This document shows positions 1-11,007 of a stretch of 64,000 nucleotides of DNA, one piece after another. The stretch lies in contig JARUPZ010000016.1 of NCBI GenBank assembly GCA_031213475.1, positions 9,626,270-9,690,269 of the forward strand, in the 5' to 3' direction. Under the pieces are notes generated by a model. The model saw nothing but the letters and a program-made list of their open reading frames with translations. It had not been told where the DNA came from and ran no database searches. The first letter of the stretch is position 1. Every line of letters starts with the position of its first letter. A program made the position numbers and the translations under genes. Origin of the DNA: Nereocystis luetkeana (lineage: Eukaryota > Sar > Phaeophyceae > Laminariales > Laminariaceae).

Positions 1-644
1 ACCCAACGGGCGCGGGGGGGGGGGGGGGGGGGGGAAGCAAAAGTGATGATGTTTTGGGGCGCGGGGGGAGGTGGAGGGGGGGCTCAAGGGTCGTTGACGT
101 TTTTTAGCGGGGGGGGTGGGGGGTTCAAGGTGTGTCGGTGTTTTGTGGCGAGGGGGGGGGGGGGTCTCAAGCGGTGTTGCCGTTTTGTAGCGAGGAGAGG
201 AAGAGCTCAAGGTGTGTTTGGCGTTTTTTTAGTGGGGCGGACGGGGGGGGGGGGGGGGGGGGTACTCGATGTTGTGCATGGTCGTAGTCGTATCACCATA
301 GACCCTCGCGCCCCTACAATGCCGGGACGGAGCACGTCGGGGAAGGGGCTCAAGGTGTGTTTGTCCTTTTGTAGTTCGGAGAATAGAGGGCTCAAGGTGC
401 GTTGGGAGTTCGTAGCGCGCGGGGGGGGGGGAGGGGGGGGGGGAGGTGCCAGAAGATGAAGAGAAAAACGATTGGTGTTTCGATACGTTGAAAGCTTCGA
501 TTCTACAGTATATCCCAACACTATTAGTGTAGTATTCATGCTGTGATCGTTCGTTTCTACAGTATGTAACACTTTTAGTACCAGGTATAATAGTACTCAT
601 GCTTGTGTGTTGTTGGTTCATTTTTTCATTTTGACTGTCTCCAG

Positions 645-719
645 GTTGGGCTGGACGACATGATCCAGGATGGCACGGCTGGGCTGGTGAAGGCGGTAGA
701 GAGATTCAACCCGGAAAAG
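645..719 (+). CDS. Sigma factor exon: region 2.1-2.2
   Basis: Follows acceptor ctgtctccag at 644; 25 codons in phase 0. The donor (ggaaaag|gtgcga) splits the classic FNPEK-GF junction of region 2, whose continuation opens the next exon. Confidence 0.8.
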
Positions 720-3700
720 GTGCGACGGCAGAGCTTCACCATCATGGGAAGCCCACCGCTTCTCCTTTGTAACCCTACCCACAGTACTGTTCCGGCGGTC
801 ATAGCCTAGTTCCTACCATCGTGACAAAGTTGGGTCTTCTTCTCCATAACCCTGTCGGCATTACTGTACCGGTGGTCATGGTCTCATTCGTTGGCGGCAA
901 GCCACAATATTACAGCGTGTCTTTCGGGTTAGTGCAGTGTCGGTCGTTCGTGAACCTGAAGGCCGCCTACGACGCATGGGCGCGGCATCTTGGGACACTC
1001 TTGTATTGCTTCGCCGTCCCTGCTCTCGCTGGGAAGCTATCAATGGCGCGCATCTTACAGATCATGATCTAGATCATCCAGATCATCGATCGCCACTTCA
1101 TGATCTAGATCTGTCAGGGCAGATACGTGCCTGGATCGCACCACTGGATGTGTGGGGGGTTTTGTAGGGTCCACGAGGTATGCTCACCACGTGGGGCCGA
1201 TGTATGATGATACCACCCAGCTTTCAAAGCTGAGCACGGGCGACTCCATCGGTCGATTTCACGGCTGGGGGTGCCTTTGATATTCGTGTTTATAGCTTTT
1301 TTGTAACCGTCCGATCCTCTCTGGCTCTTTCTCTTTCTCTCCCCCCCCCCCCACAAAAGGGTTTCCGGTTTAGCACGTACGCCTCATGGTGGGTGCACCA
1401 GGGGATACACTTGGGCCTCGCGGAGTCCGGGAGGCTCGTCCGGCTCCCCATGAACATGCACACCATGGTGTGCCGGGTGATTCGCTTGCAGTCCAAGTTG
1501 TTGGAGCAGCTGGGGAGGGACCCTACCGCCGACGAGATCGCGATCGCGAGCGGCCTCGGAGTGGAAAAGGTGATGGTCGGGGGTGGCTGGGTGTGCATTG
1601 GCTGTTTTGAGGTCGGGTGCGTGTGATATGTTTGCGGGATTCTCTGTATTTTGTGTCTGGCTTAAAGAGCGTTTTGTGGCTGGACTTTTTGTTTTTTTGG
1701 GTGTTAAGTACAAGACCTGCCGGTAAGTCAGTTAGTTGCCTTGCTACATGAGTTAGTTAGTTGGCACTCAACTAATAACTAGCCTTATCAACGAAGTCCA
1801 GTCAAGGCATGCCTTACGCACAGGCCTACGGTAGTCGGCTTATTCCGCCGCCCAACTACTGGTATAACTAGCCTTGATAACTAGCCTTGCCAATGAAGTC
1901 CAGCTTCAGCCAAGGCATGCCTTAGTCACAGCGCTAGTTGGCTTACTTTAGCCACCCAACTAGTAACTAGCCCTTTTAATGGAGTCCAGCCAAGGCATGC
2001 CTTATCCACAGCGCCTTACCCACAACCCTGGTCGTTGTAGGTTCCACCGATCACGCGCCCGACGTAAAGGTGGCGTTGTCTGCCAAGGACCGTCATTAGC
2101 GACACGGCGCGAAAGGCAAAAACTAAACACCATGTTGACAGGTTTTGTTTTTCAAAAGTATTGAAATACTTGGTAGCACAAAATAATACCTGGTACGTTA
2201 GTTCGTAAATTTTCAAACGAAGGGCGCTATTAGTCCGAAAATACCCAAAATAGATATAGTGCAAGCCGGCGTCCCCGGTGGCTTGGTAGGTGGTCCGCGA
2301 GCCTATCAAGATCAATTTCGTGGGTTCAAGTCTCACCGAGTGCATGCTCGTAGGGGTTTTTTCTTGCATTAAAAAAATGATTAGCGGAAAGCGCGAGAGC
2401 GTGAGTTAGCTACATTCGATGATAATCGACGAGCAGCGGGAATGCTGAACCCTATGCGCGACAAATAATGAAAGGCACGTACCGGGGGGGAGAAGGGCAG
2501 ACACTTGTGACCACGGGCAGACACCTGTGACCATGGCTTGTCCAGAACTTGTGTCGTGGGTAAAACCTCCTACGAGTTAGGCTGGAAAGTAAAAGGGATA
2601 ATTAAAAAACAAAGAACAAAAAGTCGGGTTTTTCATGTTGGGCCATTTTTGCAAGTATTTCTGCTAAAAAAAAAACAATTCGTGTACCTGGTAGATGATA
2701 GCGGCCCTGCGGTAAGCTCCGACCCTTCTCTCGGCCCTGCTAGGTCCAGCGGTATCTGGAGGTGAACAAGGTGGAGCCGATGTCTCTGGACGCTAAAGCG
2801 TGGACAAAGAACTCCAACAACGATAACCACAAAGCCTACAAGGTGGAGGACGCCATCGACACGAAGAGCAATAAGGTGACGGTGATGCAATGAATTATTA
2901 CGGGGGGGGGGGGCATAGTTAACAGGACCAAATATTGTTCGTAAAAATGGTTAAATATATAGGTTTTTTTATGTATACCATAGGTCCTATTAACTATGGT
3001 CCCCCGTAAACCCTCGAGGGGCTTGTGCTCGTGCGCGGAAGGGGGGGGGGGGGGGGGGGGTCGTGGTGATGTGTGCGTGGGCGCGGCTGTGTGCGGGGTG
3101 TACTCATGCCATGCATGGCCGTGGTCGTGTAGTCTGTGTGTGTTGGGGGGGGGGGGGTGTAATCAGCAAGCGTGTGAAGGTTAAGGTGGAGGACCCCATC
3201 GGCATGGAAGAGTAAAAAGGAGAGATTGATCGCCTCGTCGTCGCTGCTGTTCACCGACGAGGAGCTTCAAGAGAGGAAACTCGAGAAAAAATTAGCGACG
3301 ATGATAGCGTAGGCCACACGAAAGCAGCCCCGGCTACTGGGGAAGGGGATGAAAAAACTGGTACCCGCTCTACGATGCAAGGAGTTGAGCAGCACCGCCC
3401 GCGCATGGTACTAGTCGTACGGCTGCGCGCTCGCACAGGAGAGTTGCGAGTGCCGCCATATTGTTTTCTTTGTTGCGATATGTTGGTCCCTGAAAATTGA
3501 AGGAGAGATGCGGGGGGGGTGGCTCGTCCAAACGCATCTTTTCTCGCCAGCGTGGTTTTTGTATGGCGCCCTCTCTTTTTCTTATTTTTTCCCCCGCGGC
3601 CACTTTCCTCGGTGCCGCACTGCCACGGCAGCAATGCCTAATTGGTTGATCGATCATCAAGGCACGAAGTCGTCAGTAGCATGTCTGCACGCGCCTCCCA

Positions 3701-4913
3701 GTTCTCCTTCCCCCTCCTCTCCCCCCCCCTCCCCCTTCTCTTCCCTCTCTCCCTCCCTTCATACAAACGAACCCCTTCAAGTACAAACTACTGTAAGTCA
3801 ACTCCCACCCACCCCATCCCACCCTACCCACCCCACCCTACCCACCCCACCCCATCCCACCCCATCCCATCCCACCCCAACCCATCCCACCCCATCCCAT
3901 CCCACCCCAACCCATCCCACCCATCCCACCCCACCCCATCCCACCCTACCCCACCCCACCCTACCTACCCCACGCCATCCCATCCCATCCCATCCCACCC
4001 CACCCCATCCCACCCCACCGCACTCCACCCCATCCCACATACCCCACCTCACCCCACCCACCCGCCCGCGCATGAAACCCGCCAAAAACTGTCCCGTCTT
4101 TGACAGGAGCCGCTGTACGACGCGGACATCACCCTCCTGCGCACGGACGTGGAGATCATCCTCTCCGACCTCACCGCCCGCGAGGCTGCCGTCCTCCGGA
4201 TGCGCTTCGGCATCGGGGGGCTGACCCCTTCCACCCTGGAGAGCGTCGGGCGCCGCCTCTGCGTCACGCGGGAGAGGGTGAGACAGATCCAGGTTGGAGC
4301 GCTGGAGAAGCTGAGGGGGACGGCGCCTACCCATGGGGGGCTCTACGCGGACCGGGCGGTGCGGAGACCGCCGCGCGAGTGGAAGAAGCGGCAGCCGTTG
4401 CCGAATTCGCTCCTCCTGGAGCTTGTCGAGCAGTCCCGGGGCTCGAGGTTGGGAGGGAGGGGGGCTGGGCGGGAGCGGGAGCGGGAGCGGGAGCGGGAGC
4501 GGGAGGGCGGGGTTGTTGGGAGGCCGCGAGACGACGCGAGATCAGAAGGTTTAAGGCGGGGTGAGGAGAACGAGGAAGGGGTTGTCGATTTGGCGCGAAA
4601 CGCTAGGTTGAATGGAAGGGAGGAGGAGGAGGAGGAGGAAGAGGAGGAGGAGGAGGAGGGGGTTGTTGTCGGCCAATCGCGTCACCCAAGATTACCTGGA
4701 AAGAAGAACGAGCAGGATCGGGGGGAGGAGGGGAAGGAGGGGGAGGAGATGGGGGCTAGGCGACAAGCGTTGGAAGCGGACCGAGGGGGGGGGGTGGCGG
4801 GTGCGGGGGAGGGGCGGCGACGGATAAACGGAGAAATTGGAAGCTGTGCTGGGGAATTAGAGGATGGAGCGTCGTCGGCAAGAAACGTGTTTTCGTCCTT
4901 GCAGTCGGCGTAG
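645..4913 (+). CDS. Sigma-70 family RNA polymerase sigma factor, 5'-incomplete, four visible exons
   Basis: Exons 645-719, 1360-1569, 2750-2875 and 4107-4913 join in phase 0 throughout to about 405 residues plus stop. Order of sigma domains: region 2.1-2.2 (DDMIQDGTAGLVKAVERFNP), 2.3-2.4 (GFRFSTYASWWV then LVRLPMNMH), region 3 (LEQLGRDPTADEIAIASGL), a linker (VEPMSLDA), and region 4 with the -35-binding helix-turn-helix (VTRERVRQIQVGALEKLR). Known: sigma factors direct multisubunit bacterial-type polymerase to promoters; in eukaryotes they are nuclear genes acting with the plastid-encoded polymerase. Region 1, any transit peptide and the start codon are not in the window. The tail after region 4 (about 200 residues of RE and E runs, Gly/Arg-rich) is unusual and could partly be unrecognised intron. 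Splice sites are inferred; family assignment is secure. Confidence 0.85.
1360..1569 (+). CDS. Sigma factor exon: regions 2.3, 2.4 and 3
   Basis: Begins after ccacaaaag at 1359 behind a poly-C/pyrimidine tract. 70 codons carry the promoter-melting FSTYASWW segment and the -10 recognition helix, then the region 3 helix. The usual IRQAI is VHQGI here. Donor is ggaaaag|gtgatg. Confidence 0.85.
1735..2015. repeat. Three diverged ~85-100 bp tandem units in sigma intron
   Basis: The motif actagcc....aagtccag..caaggcatgcctta recurs three times (about 1770, 1870 and 1970) with variable spacers. It lies in the intron between sigma exons 1360-1569 and 2750-2875. Confidence 0.6.
2255..2345 (+). other. 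tRNA-like module (SINE head?)
   Basis: A T-arm-like hairpin is present: GTGGG (2320-2324), loop TTCAAGT, CTCAC (2332-2336), a good B-box. An A-box-like TGGCTTGGTAGG lies upstream. No complete cloverleaf or acceptor stem is evident, so this is likelier a tRNA-derived repeat than a functional tRNA. Confidence 0.4.
2750..2875 (+). CDS. Sigma factor exon: region 3/3.2 linker
   Basis: 42 codons between acceptor taggtccag (2749) and donor agcaataag|gtgacg. It contains VEPMSLDA, the counterpart of the conserved SLD linker, and ends VEDAIDTKSNK. Phase 0 at both ends. A mutated partial copy of its 3' end occurs at 3181-3215. Confidence 0.75.
2896..3009. mobile_element. Fold-back MITE family 1
   Basis: Inverted termini ttACGGGGG...CCCCCGTaa surround the conserved core (taaaaatggttaaatatatagg). 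The G-run of the left arm is expanded. It lies 20 bp past the sigma exon 2750-2875 donor. Confidence 0.8.
3181..3290 (+). pseudogene. Decayed partial copy of sigma linker exon
   Basis: gtggaggaccccatcggc here matches gtggaggacgccatcgac at 2851-2868, but one extra base after it moves the following AAGAG out of frame and gives a stop. The downstream frame KSKKERLIASS...DEELQERKL is open for about 34 codons. Read as a tandem exon duplication relic; alternative exon use is possible but not supported. Confidence 0.45.
3795..4065. repeat. CCCAY pentanucleotide array
   Basis: About 270 bp of CCCAT/CCCAC variants forms the 3' end of the intron, stopping about 40 bp before the sigma exon 4107 acceptor. 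It opens spurious His/Pro/Ser reading frames on both strands. Confidence 0.95.
4107..4913 (+). CDS. Sigma factor terminal exon: region 4 plus low-complexity tail
   Basis: Starts after tttgacag (4106) with EPLYDADITLL, then LSDLTAREAAVLRMRFGI (region 4.1) and the region 4.2 HTH. Stop TAG at 4911-4913. Beyond LEKLRG the tail holds a GGGAGC repeat (RERERE, about 4470-4505) and a GAG repeat (poly-E, about 4620-4660). An intron hidden in this tail cannot be excluded. Confidence 0.8.
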   Translation, partial: EPLYDADITLLRTDVEIILSDLTAREAAVLRMRFGIGGLTPSTLESVGRRLCVTRERVRQIQVGALEKLRGTAPTHGGLYADRAVRRPPREWKKRQPLPNSLLLELVEQSRGSRLGGRGAGREREREREREREGGVVGRPRDDARSEGLRRGEENEEGVVDLARNARLNGREEEEEEEEEEEEEGVVVGQSRHPRLPGKKNEQDRGEEGKEGEEMGARRQALEADRGGGVAGAGEGRRRINGEIGSCAGELEDGASSARNVFSSLQSA

Positions 4914-5049
4914 CGACGGGATAGTCTAGGCGGCGCGAGCGCGCAGCTTGTTGTACGTAGAAAATCGATGGGTTTTATTCGCCCTCGAGAGGCATTTTTT
5001 GGGAGGGGGGGGGAGGGTTATTTCGTCCTCGAGGAGCCCTTTGGAATGA

Positions 5050-5270
5050 GGCGGGGGGGGCTCATGTTATGCAGGGGCATAGTCGTATGACCACAGAGAC
5101 CCTCGCATCCCTACAATGCCGAGACAGAACACGTCGGGTTTTCACCGACTAGGCAGACATTGCTTGCACCACGCGCGAAGCGCCGTGAGGTGTTCGGCGA
5201 GTCCCATGAAAAATGAGGTGCATCTTGCTAGAACCGCGTGTGTGGCGGGCTTTTTGCATTTGGATGACAG
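5050..5270 (-). mobile_element. Poly(C)-end element, 5'-truncated copy
   Basis: Read on the minus strand it ends in the poly(C) run whose complement is the G-run at 5050-5058. It carries the family-specific CATGCA.., GTAGGGATGCGAGGGTC and CGGTGAAAACCCGACGTG segments and stops about 210 bp in. Family hallmark: all copies share the C-run end, not the other end. Confidence 0.65.
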
Positions 5271-5319
5271 CGTGGAAGCGCTCGAGGAGGGGGGGCAAGT
5301 GCTTCTTTATTTGGAGTGA

Positions 5320-7380
5320 TTTTGTCTCGACGGTCGATTCGCTGGTTGGTATGGAGATGACCCGAAGTAAAGATGAAAGACGGTGACCAGCTCTTTCGGG
5401 CGGCCAGCCTTTTTAGTTGGGTTGACTGACCCGTGCCGCTCGTATGGTTTTAGGCTGCGCTGCAGTTATCTGGGAAGTTGGTAGGACAGGGCCAGGCCAA
5501 AGACCATTGCATATTGTACCGCGGTTGGGCCGCTTCCACAGGGGTTTTGTTTTACGGGCGGGGGGTAGACGGGGTAGATGAGGGGGGAGGCGGGGGGGTA
5601 CTAATGTCATGCATAGCCGTAGTCGTATGACCGTAGACCCTCGCATCCCTACAGTGCCGGGTCGGAGATGGAGGCGGTGGATATCCAGGATGGGAAGAAT
5701 GATAACGACATCTGGAACATGTAAAAAGGACACAGAACAGAAGGAGCCGAAAGGGATCACAAATGGAACGAGAGGAATGGATCACACTGAATTGAAAGCA
5801 GTTTATTAAACTATGATTCCCACAGCACGCCGGGCAAAGAAAACTCTGCAAGAGGGTTTGTTTGCATGGGAGCAGGCGTATGACTTGAGGGGCGATGGAA
5901 GGACGTACGTGTTGTGTTTGTGTGACGCCCCCGATGCCGTTTGTTCTTGTTTTTTTTTTCGTCGCCGCGATGATGTGATAATAGCGACGTAGGAACGGGT
6001 AAAAGACGAGGAAGCCGTGTGTTACGTGCGGCTGTTGATCGCCTCCTCGCCGCTCTGCAAGCTTGGCGAGAATATCCCCACGTACGAAATATGTTTGGTT
6101 CAGGCTTGTTGTGGTGTGTTCTCGTCCGGTTTGTTTTTTTTGTGCTGTATGGTGGTTGGGTTTGATGGTTGGTTTAATCCTCTGGTTTGATTTGGTGTTG
6201 GTGCTTGTCGCACACACGTCGCGGTGATGCGAGCGGGTCCTTCGAGAGGGAAACGGTGGGTGGCGCGGTGGCCGGTCCAACTGAACGGTATCATAGGTTG
6301 TTGCTTCCCGGGCGCGTCGAGCGGCCCAGTAGCTTCGGCCAGCAGGCCCAGAAGCTCCGGCCAGGAGGCCCAGTAGCCTCGGCCAGTAGACCCAGTAATT
6401 GCGGCCAGTAGGCCCAGTAGCTTCGGTGAACAGGCAGGGTGGAGCGCTGCTAATATAACTCGCGCGCGCGGGCACGCCATGCAAACAGAAGATCGATGCT
6501 GGTGTGTCTTCGCGCTACGCCGAAATACACTGCTTGTATATATTTTTTGCCCGACAACTCTAGGTGCGCGAAGTTAGACTGTGCACGTTACCGGACACCT
6601 GGTACGTATCAACGTAATGTACTGCGAACAGTATCCGACTCTGAACTAAGAGTACTGTAGAGCAGCGCCAACGATATGTGATGCCCTGCTGTTCCCCAGT
6701 GTATATGTAATGAGGGTCTTTCCGTACGCGTGCAATGGATGATGATTATTTACCTGACTCCCTCCAAAAAAACACTGCCTTGGTGAAAAAGCAAGTCAAT
6801 ATCCAACAATGACTTCCATGTGTTTGTGATCACTGCTGTGCAATATTCCTAAAAAAAAATGTACTATTAACACGTACTCGTACCACCACCGTTGATGGGC
6901 TCGATCCGACAAGGATAGGCTTAGCCATTTACACCCCAGGTATAAAACACCAACAAACAACGTTCGCCCCCTTGCGCGCCCCCGGCAGCGGCAAGACAGC
7001 GGTCCTCCTTCCGTGCTGTCGAATATGTTTCTCTTCGTTTCTGCGTTCTCTCGATATTTACCCCACCTGCGAGCCAGGTTATTCACTTGCTGATGTTACG
7101 CTAGACAGACATGGGACCTTTCTAGGCTTCACACATACAACGAACATACACCATACACCCGGCCCGCCTTTTTTTCGGCACGCATCTCCTGATTTTTTCC
7201 CTACGCTGTCATACCCTACGAGTATACGTTCCGGTTCCGACCTTTTCGTCTCTGTCTCCGAGGTTTGCCTCTTCTCCGAACGTTTCGAACTGTAGCCTGT
7301 TTCACGCTACAATACTATTACTAACCTGTCACGCCACACTCCTATAGCCTGTCATGTTACAATACGCATTATACATCGAG
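5320..7380. other. Non-coding stretch without a recognised gene
   Basis: Holds an 85-bp poly(C)-end element fragment (about 5590-5675, G-run upstream) and a ~20-bp minisatellite (6310-6425). A 310-codon minus-strand frame (5552-6484) is open, but its sequence is the translated minisatellite plus low-complexity sequence, with no family resemblance. Confidence 0.5.
6310..6425. repeat. ~20-bp minisatellite
   Basis: About six variants of ggcccagtagcttcggcca in tandem. Confidence 0.8.
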
Positions 7381-7384
7381 CCCC

Positions 7385-7862
7385 GAAGTGGACGAATGCC
7401 GTTACATCAATCCCTGAAGAGGACACGCCTTGGTTGATTGCCGGTACAACAATCTCCGACTAGGATACGCCTCGGACGAATGCCGGTATATTAATCCCCA
7501 AAGAGGACATGATCTGGCCATTTTCCGGTACATCAACCCCCAAAGTGGGCACGTATCAGCATATAAAGCCCCGAAGAGGACGCGCTTTGGACTATTGTCG
7601 GTACATAAATTCCTGAAGGGGGCCGATTTGGATGCTTGTCGGTACCCCAATCACGAGGGAACGCTTCGGAAAAAATCCGGTACATCAATCCCCGTAAACG
7701 ACACCCTTTGGAAAGTTTCCTGTACATCAACCTCCGAAGAGGACACGCTTTGGACACTTGCCGGTGCATCAATCCCTGAAGAAGATATATATGCTTGGGA
7801 CATTCATCGGTACATAATTCCTCCTGGGCGGGACACGCTTTGGACAGTCGCCGTACACTCGT
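7385..7862. repeat. ~43-bp diverged tandem array
   Basis: About ten units built on ccgaagaggacacgctttgg and a following cggtacatcaatcc. Both strands give repetitive peptides (RYINPQ / YRQSTKACPL), but units vary in length, so frames are not maintained and coding is unlikely. Confidence 0.8.
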
Positions 7863-7869
7863 AGGCTAC

Positions 7870-9390
7870 CTGCCTCGGCCATGGGCTACTCGACGAAAAA
7901 AATATGCAGGGCTGTATGGACCTAATATTGTACTGTAGGGCCCGCCTACTGCTATACTATTCTACCAGGTATGCACTACACAGGTATTTGGGCTATGATG
8001 GCGCAAGAAAAATGTTTCCGTAGAAACGGTATCGGCAGATTTTAGTCCCGTGATATCATACGAGTAACCCATCATCTATAGATGCAGGTTGCCTCCGGCT
8101 CACAAAATAAACGAACGTCGAACAAACGAACGTTCAACAGACGCGCCGAAACGCAGACCGACCGGGCTGCTGCTGACCCCTGTCCTTAAACGTTTCGGGA
8201 GGCGCTTCCATCCCGGCCGATCACCGCACACAGATGAATGACCGTTACCCCGAAAGACATCAACAAGACCACCCCTGCCCTCAGCACACATCTAATTATT
8301 ACCATCCTGCCCGGAAATGTAAGGACATTTTGGGTAACGATATGAGTGAAAAAACTCGTTATAGTTTCAGACAGACGGGTATATACACCCTAAGCGGAAC
8401 CTCCTCATCCTCCTCCTCCTCCTCCTTCTCCCCCAAACGAAGCCGCGACAAAAGCCACCGGAAAATAGCGGCTTATGCACCTCGGTATCTCGCAGGGCCC
8501 GTCACCAACAAGCATGCTAGGAGCCCGCCTCCATACACTATAACTAGCATGTTACCAGTAAGGCCCAAGGAGGCCTTGATGCACCCGACAATCTCCTTTA
8601 CTGGCTGTACCTACATCAACACGACCCCTCGATGGAGGTGACAAAGTCAAGTTAACTGGTAGCACATACTGCTAGGCCACATGGACCTACTACATATACA
8701 GGCATTGCCACAGACTGATCCCAGAAGACACCTGGTGTGTGATAACAGTCTGGCCGATAATCCCCGTTTGGGCTCTGGTGCGAACATGAAATGCTCATTA
8801 TATTCCCGGCCAGAGTGATATCACATATCAGGCACCAGGTATGCGATTACCGAAGTGCGGTAACGAGACAAAAATCATGGATCACATGCGAAACCGGAGG
8901 GTCCTTTCCCCGCAGTACACGGGACGACGCGCGGGCCAGGGGACGGGCCCAGAGCTATCAATTACATGAGGTACGAACGCGCAAAATATACACATCAGCT
9001 ATCATGCGTGCTGGTACGATACCTTCAACAGGTCTGACGCGTTACATATGCGCGAACACGTGGCGGAACACTAACCGAGACGAGAAACGCATAAACAACC
9101 AACATCAACCAACATATACCAAAAAGGCAACATAAAACAACAAAGGCGAAAACCTTGGCTCTCCGTGAAGACAACTCAATATCAAGCGACACACACACCC
9201 GGACGACACCCACGTCTTCCCCCGCCCCCCTCCCCCCACCCCGACATTCTCCCCCATTACACAAAGCCAAGTCAGCTCCATCTACAACTACGCACAAAGC
9301 CTCCCCCCCCCGCCCCCCACCTCACTGCACGAAACCAATCCAGCCCCATCTACCACGACAACTACTAGGCACCCCCCCCGGTCACCCCCC
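7870..9390. other. Stretch with no recognised feature
   Basis: Only a short CCT run (about 8400-8430), a pyrimidine-rich zone near 9220-9320 and single TACCWGGTA motifs (for example 7962) are visible. No convincing exon or repeat family was found. Confidence 0.4.
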
Positions 9391-9391
9391 G

Positions 9392-9817
9392 CTAGCTGAT
9401 AGTGCAGCACTTGCTCCTGCTGTTGCCGAACGAATCTCGGAACGACCACTGTGGGTTGAACATCCTTCGCTGCTGGTCCGAAGCGAGCCCCGGCACGTAC
9501 CCGGGCTGCAGGCTTTCGCGGGTCATACCCGGCGGCACCGCCACCCTAGTCTGCGGCAACCCCATGTACTGCTGTTGCCCGTATTGCGGCGGCGTCGAGT
9601 TGTTGTACACGGTGGGGGGTGGGCCGTAGCCAGGCGCGGCACCGCCAACATACTGTGGCTGTTGCTGTTGTGGGATGGAGGCGAAGGTCTGTTGCCCCCC
9701 GTAGACTTGACCGACAGGGGCTGCGCTCATGCTAGGGGCATAAGGGAAGGCGGTATACGGCGGAGGCTGCAGCTGCTGCTGCATCTGGGGTTGCTCGTAC
9801 AGCGGGACCTGCGTCAT
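9392..9817 (-). CDS. Pro/Gln-rich protein, C-terminal exon with CaaX-like end
   Basis: About 141 codons from ATG at 9817 to the stop at 9392, read leftward. The sequence is rich in Q, P, Y and G (MQQQLQPPPY, IPQQQQPQYVGG) and closes with FNPQWSFRDSF...SRSKCCTIS. CTIS fits a CaaX prenylation box with an adjacent palmitoylatable Cys, so a membrane-anchored adaptor-like protein is possible (inference). The ATG sits directly after a good acceptor (ttgccgcaacag), so it may be internal, with exons upstream (higher coordinates). The plus-strand overlapping frame is a shadow. No family recognised. Confidence 0.6.
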   Translation of the reverse strand: MTQVPLYEQPQMQQQLQPPPYTAFPYAPSMSAAPVGQVYGGQQTFASIPQQQQPQYVGGAAPGYGPPPTVYNNSTPPQYGQQQYMGLPQTRVAVPPGMTRESLQPGYVPGLASDQQRRMFNPQWSFRDSFGNSRSKCCTIS

Positions 9818-10850
9818 CTGTTGCGGCAAGGCAAAGGGGCGGCGTCATCGTAGGTGATTGGTGGGATTGTGAACGGATAGCACGATCTGCGGCGATAGGG
9901 TTCATCGTCGTCGGCGATCATCGGCCAAAACCTAGACACGAAGCGTTATTTCGGCTTGGTCAAATTTTGAATAGTTGGCGTAATCTGTCGTGGTAAGGCA
10001 AGGGGGCATCATCGTCGTCGATCACTGGTCGTGTTCCGGCACAGAACGCCTATTTTGATAGGTCGGACTATGAGCAGTTTCCGTCATCTGTCGTCGCAAG
10101 GGAGCATCATCACGGTTGGTGATTGGCCATGTTTGGCAAGAAAACGTACGATTCGATTGATCAAAATTATGCACACCTACAGTAGGACATATCATGGCCT
10201 ACAGATAGATCATCTATATAATTCATCACCTGCCGTTGTGAGAGGCTGTGCAGGATCTGCCTTATAGGGCAGATCCAGCCCAGGAAACATGTCCTAGCAA
10301 TTGCGAACGGTACGGGGCCCATCCGGCAAAATGAGCTAGATCATAAAATATCGGGAATATATCTGTCTTGAAAGATCTAGATCATGATCTATCTGTACAT
10401 GATCTGTACATGATCTGTCCGAGTTGTGAAATAATGAATAGTTAGCGTCATCTGTCGTCGCAGGGGAGCATCACAATCGTCGGTGACTGGTAGTGTTCCG
10501 GCATGAAATTCACGTTTTGATCGGTCGAACTACCTATCAATAGTTAGCGTCCGCTGTCGCCGCAAGGGGGAATCGCCATCGCTCATAATGGATCGGGTTC
10601 CGGCACGAAAAGCAACTTTCGACTGGTCTGATGACAAAAAGATAGCGACATCTGTCATCGCAAGGGAGCATCATCATCATCATTATCATTATCGATGACT
10701 GATCGTGTTCCCGCACGAAACGCACGTTTTGATTGGTCTACGTATGACTAGCTAGCGCCATTTTGTCGCGGCAAGGTGAGGGAATACCTTCGTCGTCGAT
10801 CAACTTGTCGTATTCCGGCACAAAACGTGGGGTTAGATAGCCCACAAATT
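9813..10850. repeat. ~100-bp satellite seeded at an exon acceptor
   Basis: Units starting near 9977, 10082, 10446, 10546, 10647 and 10753 share cgtcatctgtcgtcgcaagg and tgttccggcacgaaacgc. The first part matches the acceptor/ATG border of the minus-strand exon at 9813-9825. The array is split by a GATC-rich element at 10192-10430. Confidence 0.75.
10192..10430. mobile_element. GATC-rich dispersed element
   Basis: Shares gatcatctatat, ccgttgtgagaggctgtgca, cagatccagcccaggaaaca and runs of GATCATGATCTA with copies at about 36060, 39623, 40775, 43505, 46905, 48515 and 57712. It interrupts the satellite array. Confidence 0.7.
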
Positions 10851-11007
10851 AGTTTCTCGAAGATGTTCGTCATTCGGCAATGTGCAGAAGGAGAAACAAC
10901 GCCGATCAGTCATCAACATTCATACCCAGACAGAAGCGAAAAACCAAGGGGAGTCAAAGAAGGACCTACCTGGTGCACGGGGTCTAACTCCGTTCTGTAC
11001 CTCCTTC

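Noticed and set aside
2255-2345. Functional tRNA gene
   Set aside because: Only the T-arm and a loose A-box are convincing; acceptor and anticodon arms do not form.
3508-4334. His/Pro/Ser plus-strand frame and Gly/Trp minus-strand frame
   Set aside because: Both come from the CCCAY array and lie in a sigma-factor intron.
5552-6484. 310-codon minus-strand frame
   Set aside because: Includes the ~20-bp minisatellite and a poly(C)-element fragment; no domain, no splice context.
9155-9853. 232-codon plus-strand frame
   Set aside because: Antisense shadow of the Pro/Gln-rich minus exon, which has the better composition and a plausible acceptor and C-terminus.
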